From Sinorhizobium meliloti 4H41 (lineage in GTDB: Bacteria; Pseudomonadota; Alphaproteobacteria; Rhizobiales; Rhizobiaceae): 64,000 nt of DNA. A program made the position numbers and the translations under genes. The notes beneath the pieces are model-generated. The model saw only the letters and a program-made list of their open reading frames with translations. It had not been told where the DNA came from and did not search any database. Below are positions 17,959 through 27,245 of the stretch, one piece after another. Each line of letters starts with the position of its first letter. The first letter of the stretch is position 1. Where the stretch lies: the NCBI RefSeq assembly GCF_000375585.1, contig NZ_AQWP01000014.1:1-64000 (forward strand), given 5' to 3'.

Positions 17959-19266
17959 TCAGAGGATGTAGCGCGACAGGTCGGTATTGGCCGCCAGATC
18001 CCCGACATGCCGGCGAACGTAATCGGCATCGATCGTGACGCCCTGGCCTCCGCGATCGGGCGCGTTGAAGGAGACATCGTCGAGCACACGCTCCATCACG
18101 GTTTGCAGGCGGCGCGCGCCGATGTTCTCGACATTGGCGTTGAGCTGGACCGCGACCTCCGCGAGCGCGTCGATCGCGTCCTCGGTGAAGTCGAGGGCAA
18201 CGCCCTCGGTCTCGAGCAGCGCCTTGTACTGGCGGATGAGGCTCGCCTCCGTCTCGGTCAGAATGCGGCGGAAATCCTCCTTGGTGAGAGCCCTAAGCTC
18301 GACGCGGATCGGCAGGCGCCCCTGCAGCTCCGGCAAAAGGTCCGACGGTTTGGCGACGTGGAACGCGCCGGAGGCGATGAAGAGGATGTGATCGGTCTTC
18401 ACCGGCCCGTATTTCGTCGCCACCGTCGTGCCTTCGACCAGCGGCAGGAGGTCGCGCTGAACGCCTTCGCGCGACACGCCGGCACCGATGCCGCCTTCGC
18501 GGGTGGCGATCTTGTCGATCTCGTCGAGGAAGACGATGCCGTCATTTTCCGCCGCCGCCACCGCCTCACGCTGGATCTGCTCGTTGTCGAGCAGCTTGTC
18601 AGACTCGTCGTTGACCAGGAGCGCATAGGAGTCCTTGACCGTCGTCTTGATCTTCTTGGTCCTGCCGCCGAGTGCCTTGCCGAACATTTCCGAAAGGTTG
18701 AGGACGCCGATATTGGCGCCCGGCATTCCCGGGATTTCGAAGGCGCCGCCGGGCGAGCCGGTTTCGGCGACATCGACCTCGATCTCCTTGTCGTCGAGCT
18801 CGTTGGCGCGCAGCTTCTTGCGGAAGGAATCGCGGGTTGCCGGCGAGGCGGTGGTGCCGACCAGCGCGTCGAGAACGCGCTCCTCGGCGTTCTGATGAGC
18901 CTTCGCCTTCACTTCGGCGCGCCTTTTCTCCCGCACGAGGCTGATGCCGACCTCGACGAGATCGCGCACGATCTGCTCCACGTCGCGGCCGACATAGCCG
19001 ACTTCCGTGAACTTCGTTGCCTCCACCTTGACGAAGGGCGCGCCGGCGAGCTTGGCGAGGCGACGGGAAATCTCCGTCTTGCCGACGCCGGTCGGACCGA
19101 TCATCAGGATATTCTTGGGCATGACCTCGTCGCGCAGCTCGTCGTCGAGTTGCTGGCGGCGCCAGCGGTTGCGCAGCGCAATGGCAACCGCGCGCTTCGC
19201 GTCCTTCTGGCCGATGATGTAGCGGTCGAGCTCCGACACGATTTCCCTGGGTGAAAAGTTGCTCAT
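17959..19266 (-). CDS. hslU: ATP-dependent protease ATPase subunit HslU
   Basis: AAA+ unfoldase of 435 residues that feeds substrates to the HslV peptidase. Walker A is GPTGVGKT at 57-64, Walker B is [10 protein letters not shown], and the sensor and arginine-finger regions are intact. The central I-domain for substrate handling lies between them. The C-terminus SRYIL is the tail that docks into HslV pockets and opens its gate (SRFIL in E. coli), so the pair should be functional. Its start overlaps the stop of the GNAT gene by four bases. A terminator follows at 17882-17918. Confidence 0.97.
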   Translation of the reverse strand: MSNFSPREIVSELDRYIIGQKDAKRAVAIALRNRWRRQQLDDELRDEVMPKNILMIGPTGVGKTEISRRLAKLAGAPFVKVEATKFTEVGYVGRDVEQIVRDLVEVGISLVREKRRAEVKAKAHQNAEERVLDALVGTTASPATRDSFRKKLRANELDDKEIEVDVAETGSPGGAFEIPGMPGANIGVLNLSEMFGKALGGRTKKIKTTVKDSYALLVNDESDKLLDNEQIQREAVAAAENDGIVFLDEIDKIATREGGIGAGVSREGVQRDLLPLVEGTTVATKYGPVKTDHILFIASGAFHVAKPSDLLPELQGRLPIRVELRALTKEDFRRILTETEASLIRQYKALLETEGVALDFTEDAIDALAEVAVQLNANVENIGARRLQTVMERVLDDVSFNAPDRGGQGVTIDADYVRRHVGDLAANTDLSRYIL

Positions 19267-19784
19267 CGATTCCTCTCAAATTCCGTCCGCTCGAGCTCCA
19301 TCAGGAGGGTTCGACCGGACTCGTCTATCCACTCGCCAAAAGGTACGAAACCGGCCTTCGCATAGGCTCGGACGGCGCGGCGGTTGCCGGCGTCGGGGTC
19401 GATGACGATGCGCGCGGCGCCGCTTTCGAACAGTCTCGCGGCAAAGGCTCTGAGCGCCATGGCGGCGACGCCTTTGCCTGTCATTTCGGGCGGGCCGATG
19501 AAGATGTCGACGCCGGGCGTGTCGCTCGACAGGTCCTTGGCCCAGGGCTCCTCGTCATATTCCGACGGGATCCAGGACTGGATATAGCCGGCCGGCTCCC
19601 CCTTCACACGAAAGACGAAACCGTCGACCTCGCCCTTCGCGCAACCGTCCCGTATCAGCCCGAGTTCGACATCGGGATCGCCCCACCACTGCCGGACATG
19701 CGGCTCGGAAAGCCAGGCGAGGAGCATCGGCAGATGGCCCTCGGCCACCGGCTCGAAGCTGACCTCTGCCGGCTCATTCCGCAT
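19263..19784 (-). CDS. GNAT family N-acetyltransferase, AAC(6')-like
   Basis: Acetyltransferase of 173 residues set between hslV and hslU. The acetyl-CoA-binding loop is [19 protein letters not shown]. The C-terminal stretch [20 protein letters not shown] is typical of aminoglycoside 6'-N-acetyltransferase-like GNATs. I took ATG 19784 ([12 protein letters not shown]) because homology begins there; a longer frame to 19913 only shadows hslV. The start overlaps the hslV stop by 11 bases and the stop overlaps the hslU start, so all three are translationally coupled. The physiological substrate is unknown; resistance to aminoglycosides cannot be assumed from the fold. Confidence 0.88.
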   Translation of the reverse strand: MRNEPAEVSFEPVAEGHLPMLLAWLSEPHVRQWWGDPDVELGLIRDGCAKGEVDGFVFRVKGEPAGYIQSWIPSEYDEEPWAKDLSSDTPGVDIFIGPPEMTGKGVAAMALRAFAARLFESGAARIVIDPDAGNRRAVRAYAKAGFVPFGEWIDESGRTLLMELERTEFERNR

Positions 19785-20331
19785 CCAGCGTCTCCACGAC
19801 GACGTTGTGGTTGGTGTAGACGCAGATGTCGCCGGCGATCTCCAGCGCGCGGCGGGCGATCTCCTCGGCCGACTTGTCGCTGTCCATGAGCGCCCGCGCC
19901 GCGGCAAAGGCATAGTTGCCGCCCGAACCGATGGCGATCGTCCCGTGCTCGGGCTCGAGAACGTCGCCGTTGCCGGTAATCGCCAGCGTCACCGTCCGGT
20001 CGGCAACCAGCATCATCGCCTCGAGATTGCGCAGGTACTTGTTGGTACGCCAGTCCTTGGCGAGCTCTACGGCCGCGCGCATCAGCTGGTCGGGATATTG
20101 CTCGAGCTTCGCCTCCAGCCGTTCCAGAAGCGTGAAGGCGTCCGCCGTCGCGCCGGCGAAGCCTGCAATCACGTCGCCCTTCGACAGGCGGCGGACCTTG
20201 CGGGCATTGCCCTTCATGACCGTCTGGCCGAGGCTCACCTGGCCATCGCCCGCCATTACTACCTTGCCGCCCTTGCGCACCGTGATGATGGTGGTCGCAT
20301 GCATCGTTCCGTAAGGATTGTGTTCGCTCAT
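19774..20331 (-). CDS. hslV: ATP-dependent protease peptidase subunit HslV
   Basis: Proteasome-like threonine peptidase of 185 residues that forms the double hexameric core of HslVU. The start is ATG 20331 ([18 protein letters not shown]). Autocleavage before Thr13 would expose the catalytic N-terminal threonine; the following [12 protein letters not shown] and [17 protein letters not shown] are standard. A propeptide of about 12 residues is longer than in E. coli but usual for alphaproteobacteria. HslVU degrades misfolded and short-lived proteins under heat stress. It is the first gene of hslV-GNAT-hslU. Confidence 0.97.
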   Translation of the reverse strand: MSEHNPYGTMHATTIITVRKGGKVVMAGDGQVSLGQTVMKGNARKVRRLSKGDVIAGFAGATADAFTLLERLEAKLEQYPDQLMRAAVELAKDWRTNKYLRNLEAMMLVADRTVTLAITGNGDVLEPEHGTIAIGSGGNYAFAAARALMDSDKSAEEIARRALEIAGDICVYTNHNVVVETLDAE

Positions 20332-20653
20332 GAAAGTACCTTTGGGCCCGGTAAGCCGGGGGATGCGGCTCGCGATGAGCCTGGTTGCCTGAGGCCTATG
20401 TAAGTCGCAGCCGCGCGATTGCAAATGCGCGAACGCGCGCCCAGGCGGCTTTCGTTTTCACGTCGCCGCGGCGCACCGAATCTCCGTCGCAGTTCTGGAT
20501 ATTTCATGCCTCCCCTGATAAGGAGCGGCTCTGTGACGGAATGCGAAGATCGAAGGTGGGCTTTGTCGCCCCTCTCCGCGACGCCCGAAAACGATGTTGC
20601 TCCGATAGGCCGGCTGGCCCAAAGTCATCGGAGAGTGCAGACAGGAGAGCCTG
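20332..20653. other. hslV/hisB divergent intergenic region with leader hairpin
   Basis: This 322-base gap must carry leftward promoter signals for hslV and rightward signals for hisB. I could not fix a clear heat-shock promoter for hslV. On the hisB side a nested hairpin is visible: CTCCGAT (20610-20616) pairs with ATCGGAG (20637-20643) and encloses GGCC-GGCT-GGCC (20618-20629). It ends just before the AGGAG ribosome binding site, about ten bases from the hisB start. No run of histidine codons for a classical attenuator peptide was seen. Confidence 0.5.
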
Positions 20654-21262
20654 ATGGCAGACGTGACGCCGAGCCGCACCGGCCAAGTTTCGCGAAAGAC
20701 GAATGAAACCGCCATATCCGTCTCGGTCAATGTCGACGGAACGGGCGTATCGAAGATCGCGACCGGCGTCGGTTTCTTCGACCATATGCTGGACCAGCTC
20801 TCGCGCCATTCGCTGATCGACATGGAGATCAAGGCGGAGGGCGACCTCCATGTCGATGATCACCACACCGTCGAGGACACCGGCATCGCCATCGGCCAGG
20901 CGCTGGCCAAGGCGCTCGGCGATCGCCGCGGCATCACCCGCTATGCCTCCATAGACCTTGCCATGGACGAGACGATGACGCGCGCCGCCGTCGACGTCTC
21001 CGGCCGGCCCTTCCTCGTCTGGAACGTGACCTTCACATCGCCGAAGATCGGCACCTTCGACAGCGAACTCGTGCGCGAATTCTTCCAGGCGCTTGCCCAG
21101 CATGCCGGGATCACGCTGCATGTGCAGAACATCTACGGCGCCAACAACCATCATGTCGCCGAGACCTGCTTCAAGTCCGTCGCCCGCGTGCTCCGCACGG
21201 CAACCGAAATCGATCCGCGCCAGGCGGGACGCGTCCCCTCGACCAAGGGGACGCTCGCCTGA
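20654..21262 (+). CDS. hisB: Imidazoleglycerol-phosphate dehydratase
   Basis: Sixth step of histidine synthesis: dehydrates imidazole-glycerol phosphate to imidazole-acetol phosphate. It is a monofunctional enzyme of 202 residues, lacking the phosphatase domain fused to it in E. coli. The metal-binding histidine motifs [27 protein letters not shown] and [12 protein letters not shown] are all present. An AGGAGAG ribosome binding site precedes ATG 20654. First gene of hisB-DUF2628-hisH-hisA-hisF-hisE-coaA. Confidence 0.97.
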   Translation: MADVTPSRTGQVSRKTNETAISVSVNVDGTGVSKIATGVGFFDHMLDQLSRHSLIDMEIKAEGDLHVDDHHTVEDTGIAIGQALAKALGDRRGITRYASIDLAMDETMTRAAVDVSGRPFLVWNVTFTSPKIGTFDSELVREFFQALAQHAGITLHVQNIYGANNHHVAETCFKSVARVLRTATEIDPRQAGRVPSTKGTLA

Positions 21263-21288
21263 GCCGGCCAATATCTGGTTTAAAGACC

Positions 21289-21765
21289 ATGGCCTCCTAT
21301 CTGATCATGACCCCGCCCGGCGCACCGGCCGACGACGAAAGGGCACGGTTCATCGCCGACGGATTCTCCTGGACCGCCTTCTTCTTCCCCGGTCCGTGGC
21401 TCATCGTCAAACGCGCGTGGCTCATCGGAATCTTCGTTTCCGTTCTGCAGTTCCTGTTGCTTCTTGCGGCATCGGTGCCCGGCGGCTTCAGCGCAGCGCT
21501 GCTCGTCCATCTGGCGCTCGGTCTCATCGTGTCGCTCGAAGGACCGCTTCTCATCGCCCGCAAGCTCTCGGCGCGCGACTGGACGTTTCGTTCGGTCTTT
21601 CCGGCACGCGATCTCGAGACGGCCGAAGAAATCTATTATTCGAACGCCGGGCCGTCCGCCCATGCAGGAGATGCAACTCCCATGCCGTCGACCGACAGGT
21701 CCGCTACGGGACGGCCGGGCGCCGCCGTCGGGCTCGGCTTTTTTGAATCCTATGGAGAGCGCTGA
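21289..21765 (+). CDS. DUF2628 domain membrane protein
   Basis: Small membrane protein of 158 residues with the DUF2628 layout: a soluble N-terminus with [22 protein letters not shown], two or three hydrophobic segments at about 38-90, and a soluble tail. The function is unknown. It lies between hisB (26-base gap) and hisH, and its TGA overlaps the hisH ATG by one base (TGATG), so it is translationally coupled to a histidine enzyme. It carries no sign of enzymatic motifs. A role in histidine synthesis is not implied by the family; the linkage may simply be conserved operon structure. Confidence 0.8.
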   Translation: MASYLIMTPPGAPADDERARFIADGFSWTAFFFPGPWLIVKRAWLIGIFVSVLQFLLLLAASVPGGFSAALLVHLALGLIVSLEGPLLIARKLSARDWTFRSVFPARDLETAEEIYYSNAGPSAHAGDATPMPSTDRSATGRPGAAVGLGFFESYGER

Positions 21766-22415
21766 TGCGGGTCGCCATCATTGACTACGGATCCGGCAAC
21801 CTGCGCTCGGCCACCAAGGCCTTCGAGCGCGCCGCCCGCGAGGCCGGCATCGCGGCCGAAATCGATCTCACCGACAGGCCGGAACGGGTGGCCACGGCCG
21901 ATCGCATCGTGCTGCCGGGCGTCGGCGCCTATGCCGACTGCCGCCGCGGCCTCGCCGCCGTGGAGGGCATGGAGGAAGCGCTGACGGAGGCGGTCGAGAA
22001 AGCTGGCCGCCCCTTCTTCGGCATCTGCGTCGGCATGCAGCTCATGTCGTCGCGCGGACTCGAAAAGACGGTGACGAAGGGTTTCGGCTGGATCGCCGGC
22101 GATGTCGTCGAGATGGCGCCCGAGGACCGCTCGCTCAAGATCCCCCAGATCGGCTGGAACACGCTTGATCTCAAGCGCGCGCACGCCCTTTTCGACGGCA
22201 TTCCGACCGGCGAGAACGGTCTGCACGCCTATTTCGTCCATTCCTACCACCTCGCGGCGGAGCGTGCCGAAGACGTGGTGGCGGAGGCGGACTATGGCGG
22301 CCCGGTGACGGCCTTCGTCGCGCGCGACAACAAGGCGGGCTCGCAGTTCCATCCGGAAAAGAGCCAGGCGCTCGGCCTCGCCCTCATCTCGAATTTCCTG
22401 CGCTGGAAGCCCTGA
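21765..22415 (+). CDS. hisH: Imidazole glycerol phosphate synthase, glutaminase subunit
   Basis: Class I glutamine amidotransferase of 216 residues that supplies ammonia to HisF. The triad is visible: Cys88 in [11 protein letters not shown], and His196 and Glu198 in QFHPEKSQ. The start ATG overlaps the DUF2628 stop by one base. It is followed by hisA after 32 bases. Confidence 0.97.
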   Translation: MRVAIIDYGSGNLRSATKAFERAAREAGIAAEIDLTDRPERVATADRIVLPGVGAYADCRRGLAAVEGMEEALTEAVEKAGRPFFGICVGMQLMSSRGLEKTVTKGFGWIAGDVVEMAPEDRSLKIPQIGWNTLDLKRAHALFDGIPTGENGLHAYFVHSYHLAAERAEDVVAEADYGGPVTAFVARDNKAGSQFHPEKSQALGLALISNFLRWKP

Positions 22416-22447
22416 GGCTGCCGCGTCATTTCTGATCGGACGAACAA

Positions 22448-23194
22448 ATGATCCTCTTTCCCGCGATCGACCTCAAGGACGGGCAATGCGTGCGCCTGAA
22501 GCTCGGCGACATGGAGCAGGCGACAGTCTATAATCCCGACCCGGCCGCCCAGGCGCGCGCCTTCGAGGAGCAGGGTTTCGAATGGCTGCACGTGGTCGAC
22601 CTGAACGGCGCCTTTGCCGGGGAGACCGTCAACGGTGCGGCGGTCGACGCCATCCTCAAGGCGACGAAGAACCCGGTGCAGCTCGGCGGCGGCATCCGCA
22701 CGCTGGAGCATATCGAGAACTGGCTTTCGCGCGGGCTGAAGCGCGTCATCCTCGGTACCGTCGCGGTGCGCGATCCCGCCCTGGTGATCGAAGCCTGCAG
22801 CAAGTTCCCGGGACGGGTCGCGGTCGGCATCGATGCGAAGGGCGGCAAGGTCGCCGTCGAGGGATGGGCGGAAGCGTCCGAGCTCGGGGTGATCGAACTT
22901 GCCAGGAAGTTCGAGGGCGCGGGCGTCGCGGCGATCATCTATACGGACATCGACCGTGACGGCATTCTGACCGGCATCAACTGGGCCTCGACGCTCGAAC
23001 TCGCGGACGCGGTTTCAATCCCGATCATCGCCTCGGGCGGCCTCGCCTCGATGGACGACATCCGCCGCATGACCGAACCGGATGCGCAAAAGCTCGAAGG
23101 CGCGATCTCCGGTCGGGCGCTTTATGACGGGCGGATCGATCCGAAGGAAGCCCTGGATCTGATCCGCGAAGCAAGAAAGGGGAAGATGCCATGA
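22448..23194 (+). CDS. hisA: Phosphoribosylformimino-5-aminoimidazole carboxamide ribotide isomerase
   Basis: TIM-barrel isomerase of 248 residues in histidine synthesis. Catalytic Asp8 is in PAIDLKDG and the second aspartate is in IYTDIDRDG; the two phosphate-binding loops (LGGGIRT and IASGGLAS) are present. The stop overlaps the hisF start (ATGA at 23191-23194). Confidence 0.97.
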   Translation: MILFPAIDLKDGQCVRLKLGDMEQATVYNPDPAAQARAFEEQGFEWLHVVDLNGAFAGETVNGAAVDAILKATKNPVQLGGGIRTLEHIENWLSRGLKRVILGTVAVRDPALVIEACSKFPGRVAVGIDAKGGKVAVEGWAEASELGVIELARKFEGAGVAAIIYTDIDRDGILTGINWASTLELADAVSIPIIASGGLASMDDIRRMTEPDAQKLEGAISGRALYDGRIDPKEALDLIREARKGKMP

Positions 23195-23967
23195 CCCTTA
23201 AGGCCCGTGTAATCCCCTGCCTCGACGTGAAGGACGGCCGCGTCGTCAAGGGCGTGAACTTCGTGGATCTGATAGACGCCGGGGACCCGGTGGAGGCGGC
23301 ACGCGCCTATGACGCGGCCGGGGCCGACGAGCTCTGCTTCCTCGACATCACCGCCTCTTCCGACAATCGCGAAACGATCTTCGACGTCGTCGCCCGCACC
23401 GCGGAGCAATGCTTCATGCCGCTTACCGTCGGCGGCGGCGTGCGCCACGTGGCGGACATCCGCAAGCTCCTGCTTGCCGGCGCCGACAAGGTGTCGATCA
23501 ACACGGCGGCGGTGAAGAATCCGGAATTCGTCGCTGAAGCCGCCGACAAGTTCGGCGACCAGTGCATCGTCGTCGCCATCGACGCCAAGAAAGTCTCGGC
23601 GCAAGGCGAGGCGGACCGATGGGAGATCTTTACCCATGGCGGGCGGCAACCGACAGGCATCGATGCGATCGAATTTGCGCAAAAGGTCGTCGATCTCGGG
23701 GCCGGCGAAATCCTTCTCACCTCCATGGACCGAGACGGTACGAAGAGCGGCTACGACATCGGCCTGACACGGGCGATCGCCGATGCGGTACGCGCTCCCG
23801 TCATCGCCTCCGGCGGCGTGGGCACGCTCGACCACATGGTCGAGGGCATCCGCGACGGCCATGCGACTGCCGTGCTCGCCGCCTCGATTTTCCACTTCGG
23901 CACCTACAGCATCGGCGAGGCGAAGCGCCACATGGCCGAGCACGGCATCGCCATGCGGCTTGATTGA
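23191..23967 (+). CDS. hisF: Imidazole glycerol phosphate synthase, cyclase subunit
   Basis: TIM-barrel cyclase of 258 residues forming imidazole-glycerol phosphate and AICAR together with HisH. Visible are the N-terminal catalytic aspartate in [14 protein letters not shown], the second one in [13 protein letters not shown], and the phosphate loops TVGGGVR and ASGGVGT. It is translationally coupled to hisA; hisE follows after a 31-base gap. Confidence 0.97.
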   Translation: MTLKARVIPCLDVKDGRVVKGVNFVDLIDAGDPVEAARAYDAAGADELCFLDITASSDNRETIFDVVARTAEQCFMPLTVGGGVRHVADIRKLLLAGADKVSINTAAVKNPEFVAEAADKFGDQCIVVAIDAKKVSAQGEADRWEIFTHGGRQPTGIDAIEFAQKVVDLGAGEILLTSMDRDGTKSGYDIGLTRAIADAVRAPVIASGGVGTLDHMVEGIRDGHATAVLAASIFHFGTYSIGEAKRHMAEHGIAMRLD

Positions 23968-23998
23968 GGCGGCGCTGCCAACGAGAAGGGATCCGATA

Positions 23999-24322
23999 AT
24001 GACCGACTTCACCCTTTCCGACCTGGAGAAGATCGTGGCGTCCCGCGCCCGGGCGGCGCCGGAGGAGTCCTGGACCGCCAAGCTGGTGGCGGCCGGGCAG
24101 ACGAAGGCTGCCAAGAAGCTCGGCGAGGAGGCGGTGGAAACGGTCATCGCCGCGATCGGCGAGGACCGGAAGAATCTGGTCGATGAGAGTGCCGATCTCC
24201 TCTATCATCTTATGGTGGTATTGAATATCGCCGCCGTCCCGTTGCAGGATGTGATGAGCGAACTGGCCAGGCGGACAAGCCAATCCGGCCTGCAGGAAAA
24301 GGCGAACCGGCAGAATCCATGA
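23999..24322 (+). CDS. hisE: Phosphoribosyl-ATP pyrophosphatase
   Basis: Second step of histidine synthesis, hydrolysing phosphoribosyl-ATP. It is a stand-alone protein of 107 residues ([13 protein letters not shown]) rather than a HisIE fusion. The metal-binding helix [14 protein letters not shown] and the [14 protein letters not shown] motif of the MazG-like fold are intact. An AGAAGGGATCC region precedes ATG 23999. The longer upstream frame overlaps hisF and is not used. The stop overlaps the coaA start by four bases. Confidence 0.96.
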   Translation: MTDFTLSDLEKIVASRARAAPEESWTAKLVAAGQTKAAKKLGEEAVETVIAAIGEDRKNLVDESADLLYHLMVVLNIAAVPLQDVMSELARRTSQSGLQEKANRQNP

Positions 24323-25314
24323 GCATCGCCGCGGAAGACATCGAACCGGCCGACATTCCGGGCAATCTCCAGGGGGGCGAATATTCGCCCTATCACGTCT
24401 TCTCCGCGGAGGAATGGTCGCGCTTTCGCGCCGACACGCCGCTGACGCTGACGGCCGACGAGGTGCAGCGCCTGCGCTCGCTCAACGATCCGGTCGATCT
24501 CGACGAGGTGCGACGGATCTATCTCTCGCTCTCACGGCTCCTCTCCGCCCATGTGGAGGCGTCGCAGATCCTCTTCCGGCAGCGCACCCGCTTCCTGAGC
24601 ATGTCGAACGAGACGAAGACGCCCTTCGTCATCGGTGTCGCCGGCTCGGTCGCCGTCGGCAAGTCGACGACGGCGCGCATCCTTGCGGAGCTTCTCGCGC
24701 GCTGGCCCTCGAGCCCGAAGGTCGACCTCGTCACCACCGACGGCTTCCTTTATCCGAATGCGGTTCTCCAGCGGGAAAACCTGATGGATCGCAAGGGATT
24801 TCCCGAGAGCTACGATATCGGCGCGCTGCTCAGATTCCTCTCGGCGATCAAGGCGGGCCGTCCGAACGTCAAGGCTCCTACCTATTCGCACCTGACCTAT
24901 GATGTGATCCCCGACCAGTTCCAGGTGATCGACCGGCCGGACATCCTGATTTTCGAGGGGATAAACGTGCTGCAGTCGCGCGATCTGCCGGCCGACGGCA
25001 AGATCGTGCCGATGGTCTCGGATTTCTTCGACTTTTCGATCTATATCGATGCCGAGGAGAGCCTGATCCACAGCTGGTACGTGAACCGCTTCATGCGACT
25101 GCGCGAAACCGCGTTCCAGAACCCGCAATCCTTCTTCCATCGCTATGCGACGATCAGCGAGGATGCGGCGCGCGCGATCGCCGAGGGCCTCTGGCACAAT
25201 ATCAATCTTAAGAACCTGCATCAGAACATTCTGCCGACGCGGCCGCGCGCCGATCTCATCCTGCAGAAGGGCCCCAACCACCTGACGCAGACGGTGGCGC
25301 TCAGGAAGCTTTGA
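24319..25314 (+). CDS. coaA: Type I pantothenate kinase
   Basis: Phosphorylates pantothenate, the first and rate-limiting step of coenzyme A synthesis. The protein has 331 residues, slightly longer than the 316 of E. coli. The P-loop is [15 protein letters not shown], followed by [10 protein letters not shown] and the substrate lid region YDVIPDQ...[11 protein letters not shown]. It is the last gene of the his operon, coupled to hisE by ATGA. This hisE-coaA linkage is common in alphaproteobacteria. Confidence 0.97.
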   Translation: MSIAAEDIEPADIPGNLQGGEYSPYHVFSAEEWSRFRADTPLTLTADEVQRLRSLNDPVDLDEVRRIYLSLSRLLSAHVEASQILFRQRTRFLSMSNETKTPFVIGVAGSVAVGKSTTARILAELLARWPSSPKVDLVTTDGFLYPNAVLQRENLMDRKGFPESYDIGALLRFLSAIKAGRPNVKAPTYSHLTYDVIPDQFQVIDRPDILIFEGINVLQSRDLPADGKIVPMVSDFFDFSIYIDAEESLIHSWYVNRFMRLRETAFQNPQSFFHRYATISEDAARAIAEGLWHNINLKNLHQNILPTRPRADLILQKGPNHLTQTVALRKL

Positions 25315-25365
25315 GGTGAATCGCGCCGCCTGCGGGAAAGGAACCGCTTCGGACGGGGCGAAGCT

Positions 25366-25986
25366 TCAAGGATTGACCCTTCGCAGCGTCAGATTGAGCC
25401 GGCCGCCGCTCCTCAGGAGCGTCGATGTGTTCGGATAGATGCGGTCGACGCCGTGGAAGGCGAGCCGTCCTTCGCCGCCGAGCACGACGACGTCGCCGCT
25501 TTCGAGCCTGAACGACACGGTCTGTCCGCCGCGTGTGCGGCCGCCGACGCGGAAAAGGCAGTCGTCGCCGAGCGAGATCGAAACGACGGCAGTCTCGAGA
25601 TCGCGCTCGTCCCGGTCCTGGTGGAGCCCCATGCGCGCCTCTGCCGAGTAGAAATTCACCAGGCAGGCCTCGGGGGACTTGTCGCTTCCGGCCACGGCAT
25701 TCCAGATGTCGTGCAGCATGCGTGGAATCGGCGGCCATGGCTTGCCGGTGACCGGATGCGTCGCCTGGTAGCGGTAGCCGCGCTCGCGGTCGGTGACCCA
25801 GCCGAGCGCGCCGCAATTGGTCATGCGCACGGACATGGGTTTGCCGGTCTTCGGCATCGCGGGCGCGAAGAGCGGAGCCTCCGCGACGACGGCGCGGACG
25901 GCCTCGACCAGTTCCTGCTGGCGCGAACGGTCGAGGAAACCGGGGATGTGTCTCACCCCTTTCGGCAGCACAAGCATTGGCGGCAT
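25366..25986 (-). CDS. alkB: Alpha-ketoglutarate-dependent dioxygenase AlkB
   Basis: Iron(II)/2-oxoglutarate enzyme of 206 residues that reverses 1-methyladenine and 3-methylcytosine damage in DNA. The iron ligands appear as the His-x-Asp in LHQDRDERD and the later histidine in AFHGVDRIYPNTS. RLNLTLRRV near the C-terminus holds the 2-oxoglutarate-binding arginines. The N-terminal nucleotide-recognition lid PKTGKPMSVRMTNCGALGWV is also standard. It is convergent with coaA and stands alone; no ada-like gene is nearby. Confidence 0.93.
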   Translation of the reverse strand: MPPMLVLPKGVRHIPGFLDRSRQQELVEAVRAVVAEAPLFAPAMPKTGKPMSVRMTNCGALGWVTDRERGYRYQATHPVTGKPWPPIPRMLHDIWNAVAGSDKSPEACLVNFYSAEARMGLHQDRDERDLETAVVSISLGDDCLFRVGGRTRGGQTVSFRLESGDVVVLGGEGRLAFHGVDRIYPNTSTLLRSGGRLNLTLRRVNP

Positions 25987-26089
25987 CCTGTCATACGGCT
26001 TCGATCGATCCTCCCGTCAGCAGATCCGGCGGGAGATGACAGGTACATAGCGCTCACCGGGGTCGGGATCGACCCGAAACAGCCTTCGT

Positions 26090-26563
26090 TCAGCCGGCAT
26101 CCAGATCCGGGATGCGCAGCACCTGGCCCGGATAGATCTTGTCGGGATGGGTGAGCATGGGCTTGTTCGCTTCGAAGATCGCCGTGTGCTTGGCGCCCTT
26201 GCCCTTGCCGTAATGGGCCTCGGCGATCTTCCAGAGATTGTCGCCCTTCTTCACGGTGTAGAAGACCGGGGCCTTCGCCTCGGCCGGCGCGGCGGCGCCG
26301 TCGGCGACCTTGAGCTCGGATGCCTCGACCTTGGATATGCCGAGCGTATTGCCGACGGCCACGACCGCCTTCTCGAAGGTGGACTGGTCCTTGACGACAC
26401 CCTTCAGCACGACCTTGTCGTCCACGACGTCGACCTTGACGTCCTTGGTGCCGAGGTCATGGGATGCGAGCTCCTTTTCGACGCTTGCCGCATCCGGCGG
26501 CGTGTCGTCGCCGCCGATTCCGAGCTTCTTTCCCGCATTCTTGATAAAATCGAACAAACCCAT
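26090..26563 (-). CDS. BON and LysM domain protein (Kbp/YgaU-like)
   Basis: Protein of 157 residues with the layout of E. coli Kbp (YgaU): a BON domain at about 30-90 (KVDVVDDKVVLKGVVKDQ) and a C-terminal LysM domain at about 105-155 (YTVKKGDNLWKIAEAHYG ... IYPGQVLRIP). Kbp binds potassium and has no signal peptide; none is seen here either. I used ATG 26563 (MGLFDFIKNAGKKLG) because GAGAGGAGA lies just upstream. A 25-residue longer frame is unlikely. An alanine-rich linker joins the domains. A potassium or osmotic-stress role is by analogy only. Confidence 0.87.
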   Translation of the reverse strand: MGLFDFIKNAGKKLGIGGDDTPPDAASVEKELASHDLGTKDVKVDVVDDKVVLKGVVKDQSTFEKAVVAVGNTLGISKVEASELKVADGAAAPAEAKAPVFYTVKKGDNLWKIAEAHYGKGKGAKHTAIFEANKPMLTHPDKIYPGQVLRIPDLDAG

Positions 26564-26706
26564 GCTTGTCTCCTCTCTCGCGCGGCTGGAGCCTGCACAT
26601 GTCGTCTTCCCCACGACCGCCGTACGGCTTGGCGACATGCGTCAGCGGATAAGAGAGTGCGGTTGCGCGCAAAAGACAAGGGCGCGGGCGCAACTTTCGG
26701 GCGCGG

Positions 26707-27141
26707 TCAGTCGCCGCCGGGGCGGCCGCGCAGCTTCTTGATTTCGGAACGGCCGGATTTCTCCTTCAACCGGCGTTCGATCGATCCGCGCGTCGGCTTC
26801 GTCTTCCTGCGCGGCGGGGGCGGCGGTTCCGCCGCCTTCAGGATCAGTTCCTTCAGCCGCTCGCGGGCGTCCTCGCGATTGCGTTCCTGACTGCGGAAGC
26901 GATTGGCTTCGATCATCAGGACGCCCTCCTTCGAGGCGCGCCGTCCGGCGAGCTTCAAGGCATTGGCCTTCACGCGCTCCGGCAGGGTCGGCGAAGCCTG
27001 CACGTCGAAGAAGAGCTGGACGGCCGTCGAGACCTTGTTGACGTTCTGTCCGCCCGGTCCGCCGGCCAGCACGAATTGCTCCGTGAGCTCCCATCCGGCG
27101 ATCACGATGTTTTCGTTGATGTAAAGCGGTTCGCTTGCCAT
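26707..27141 (-). CDS. arfB: Alternative ribosome-rescue factor ArfB (peptidyl-tRNA hydrolase)
   Basis: Rescues ribosomes stalled on non-stop mRNA by hydrolysing peptidyl-tRNA. The chosen form, from ATG 27141 (MASEPLYINENIVI), has 144 residues. The catalytic GGQ is at 30-32 in LAGGPGGQNVNKVSTAVQL. The C-terminal tail is rich in lysine and arginine (KTKPTRGSIERRLKEKSGR), as needed to enter the empty mRNA channel. It lies downstream of pckA, separated by the pckA terminator. Confidence 0.93.
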   Translation of the reverse strand: MASEPLYINENIVIAGWELTEQFVLAGGPGGQNVNKVSTAVQLFFDVQASPTLPERVKANALKLAGRRASKEGVLMIEANRFRSQERNREDARERLKELILKAAEPPPPPRRKTKPTRGSIERRLKEKSGRSEIKKLRGRPGGD

Positions 27142-27191
27142 GAATCTTCCTCGGCCGTTTCTATCGCATGCTTGAAAACCGGCCGCAAATG

Positions 27192-27219
27192 CAAAACCCG
27201 GCCGCAGGCAGCCGGGTTT
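27192..27219 (-). terminator. Terminator of pckA
   Basis: Reading leftward, AAACCCGGC-TGCCTGCG-GCCGGGTTTTGC forms a 9-10 bp stem ending in four T, starting about 26 bases after the pckA stop. Confidence 0.75.
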
Positions 27220-27230
27220 CACGTGAATCA
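27215..27230. promoter_or_regulatory. parS-like palindrome downstream of pckA
   Basis: GGTTTCACGTGAATCA matches 14 of 16 positions of the widely conserved ParB-binding site TGTTTCACGTGAAACA, including the whole central TTTCACGTGAA. It is intergenic and overlaps the edge of the pckA terminator stem. ParB binding is inferred. Confidence 0.4.
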
Positions 27231-27245
27231 TGGCAAGAGACCGGA

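Noticed and set aside
19263-19784. Aminoglycoside resistance gene
   Set aside because: The fold is AAC(6')-like, but the chromosomal place inside hslVU and lack of mobile context argue for a housekeeping acetyltransferase.
19774-20424. Longer hslV with a 31-residue N-terminal extension
   Set aside because: The extension lacks a ribosome binding site and would put about 43 residues before the catalytic threonine; ATG 20331 gives the normal short propeptide.
20332-20653. Histidine attenuator leader peptide before hisB
   Set aside because: No short frame with a run of histidine codons precedes the hairpin, and the hairpin lacks a T-run.
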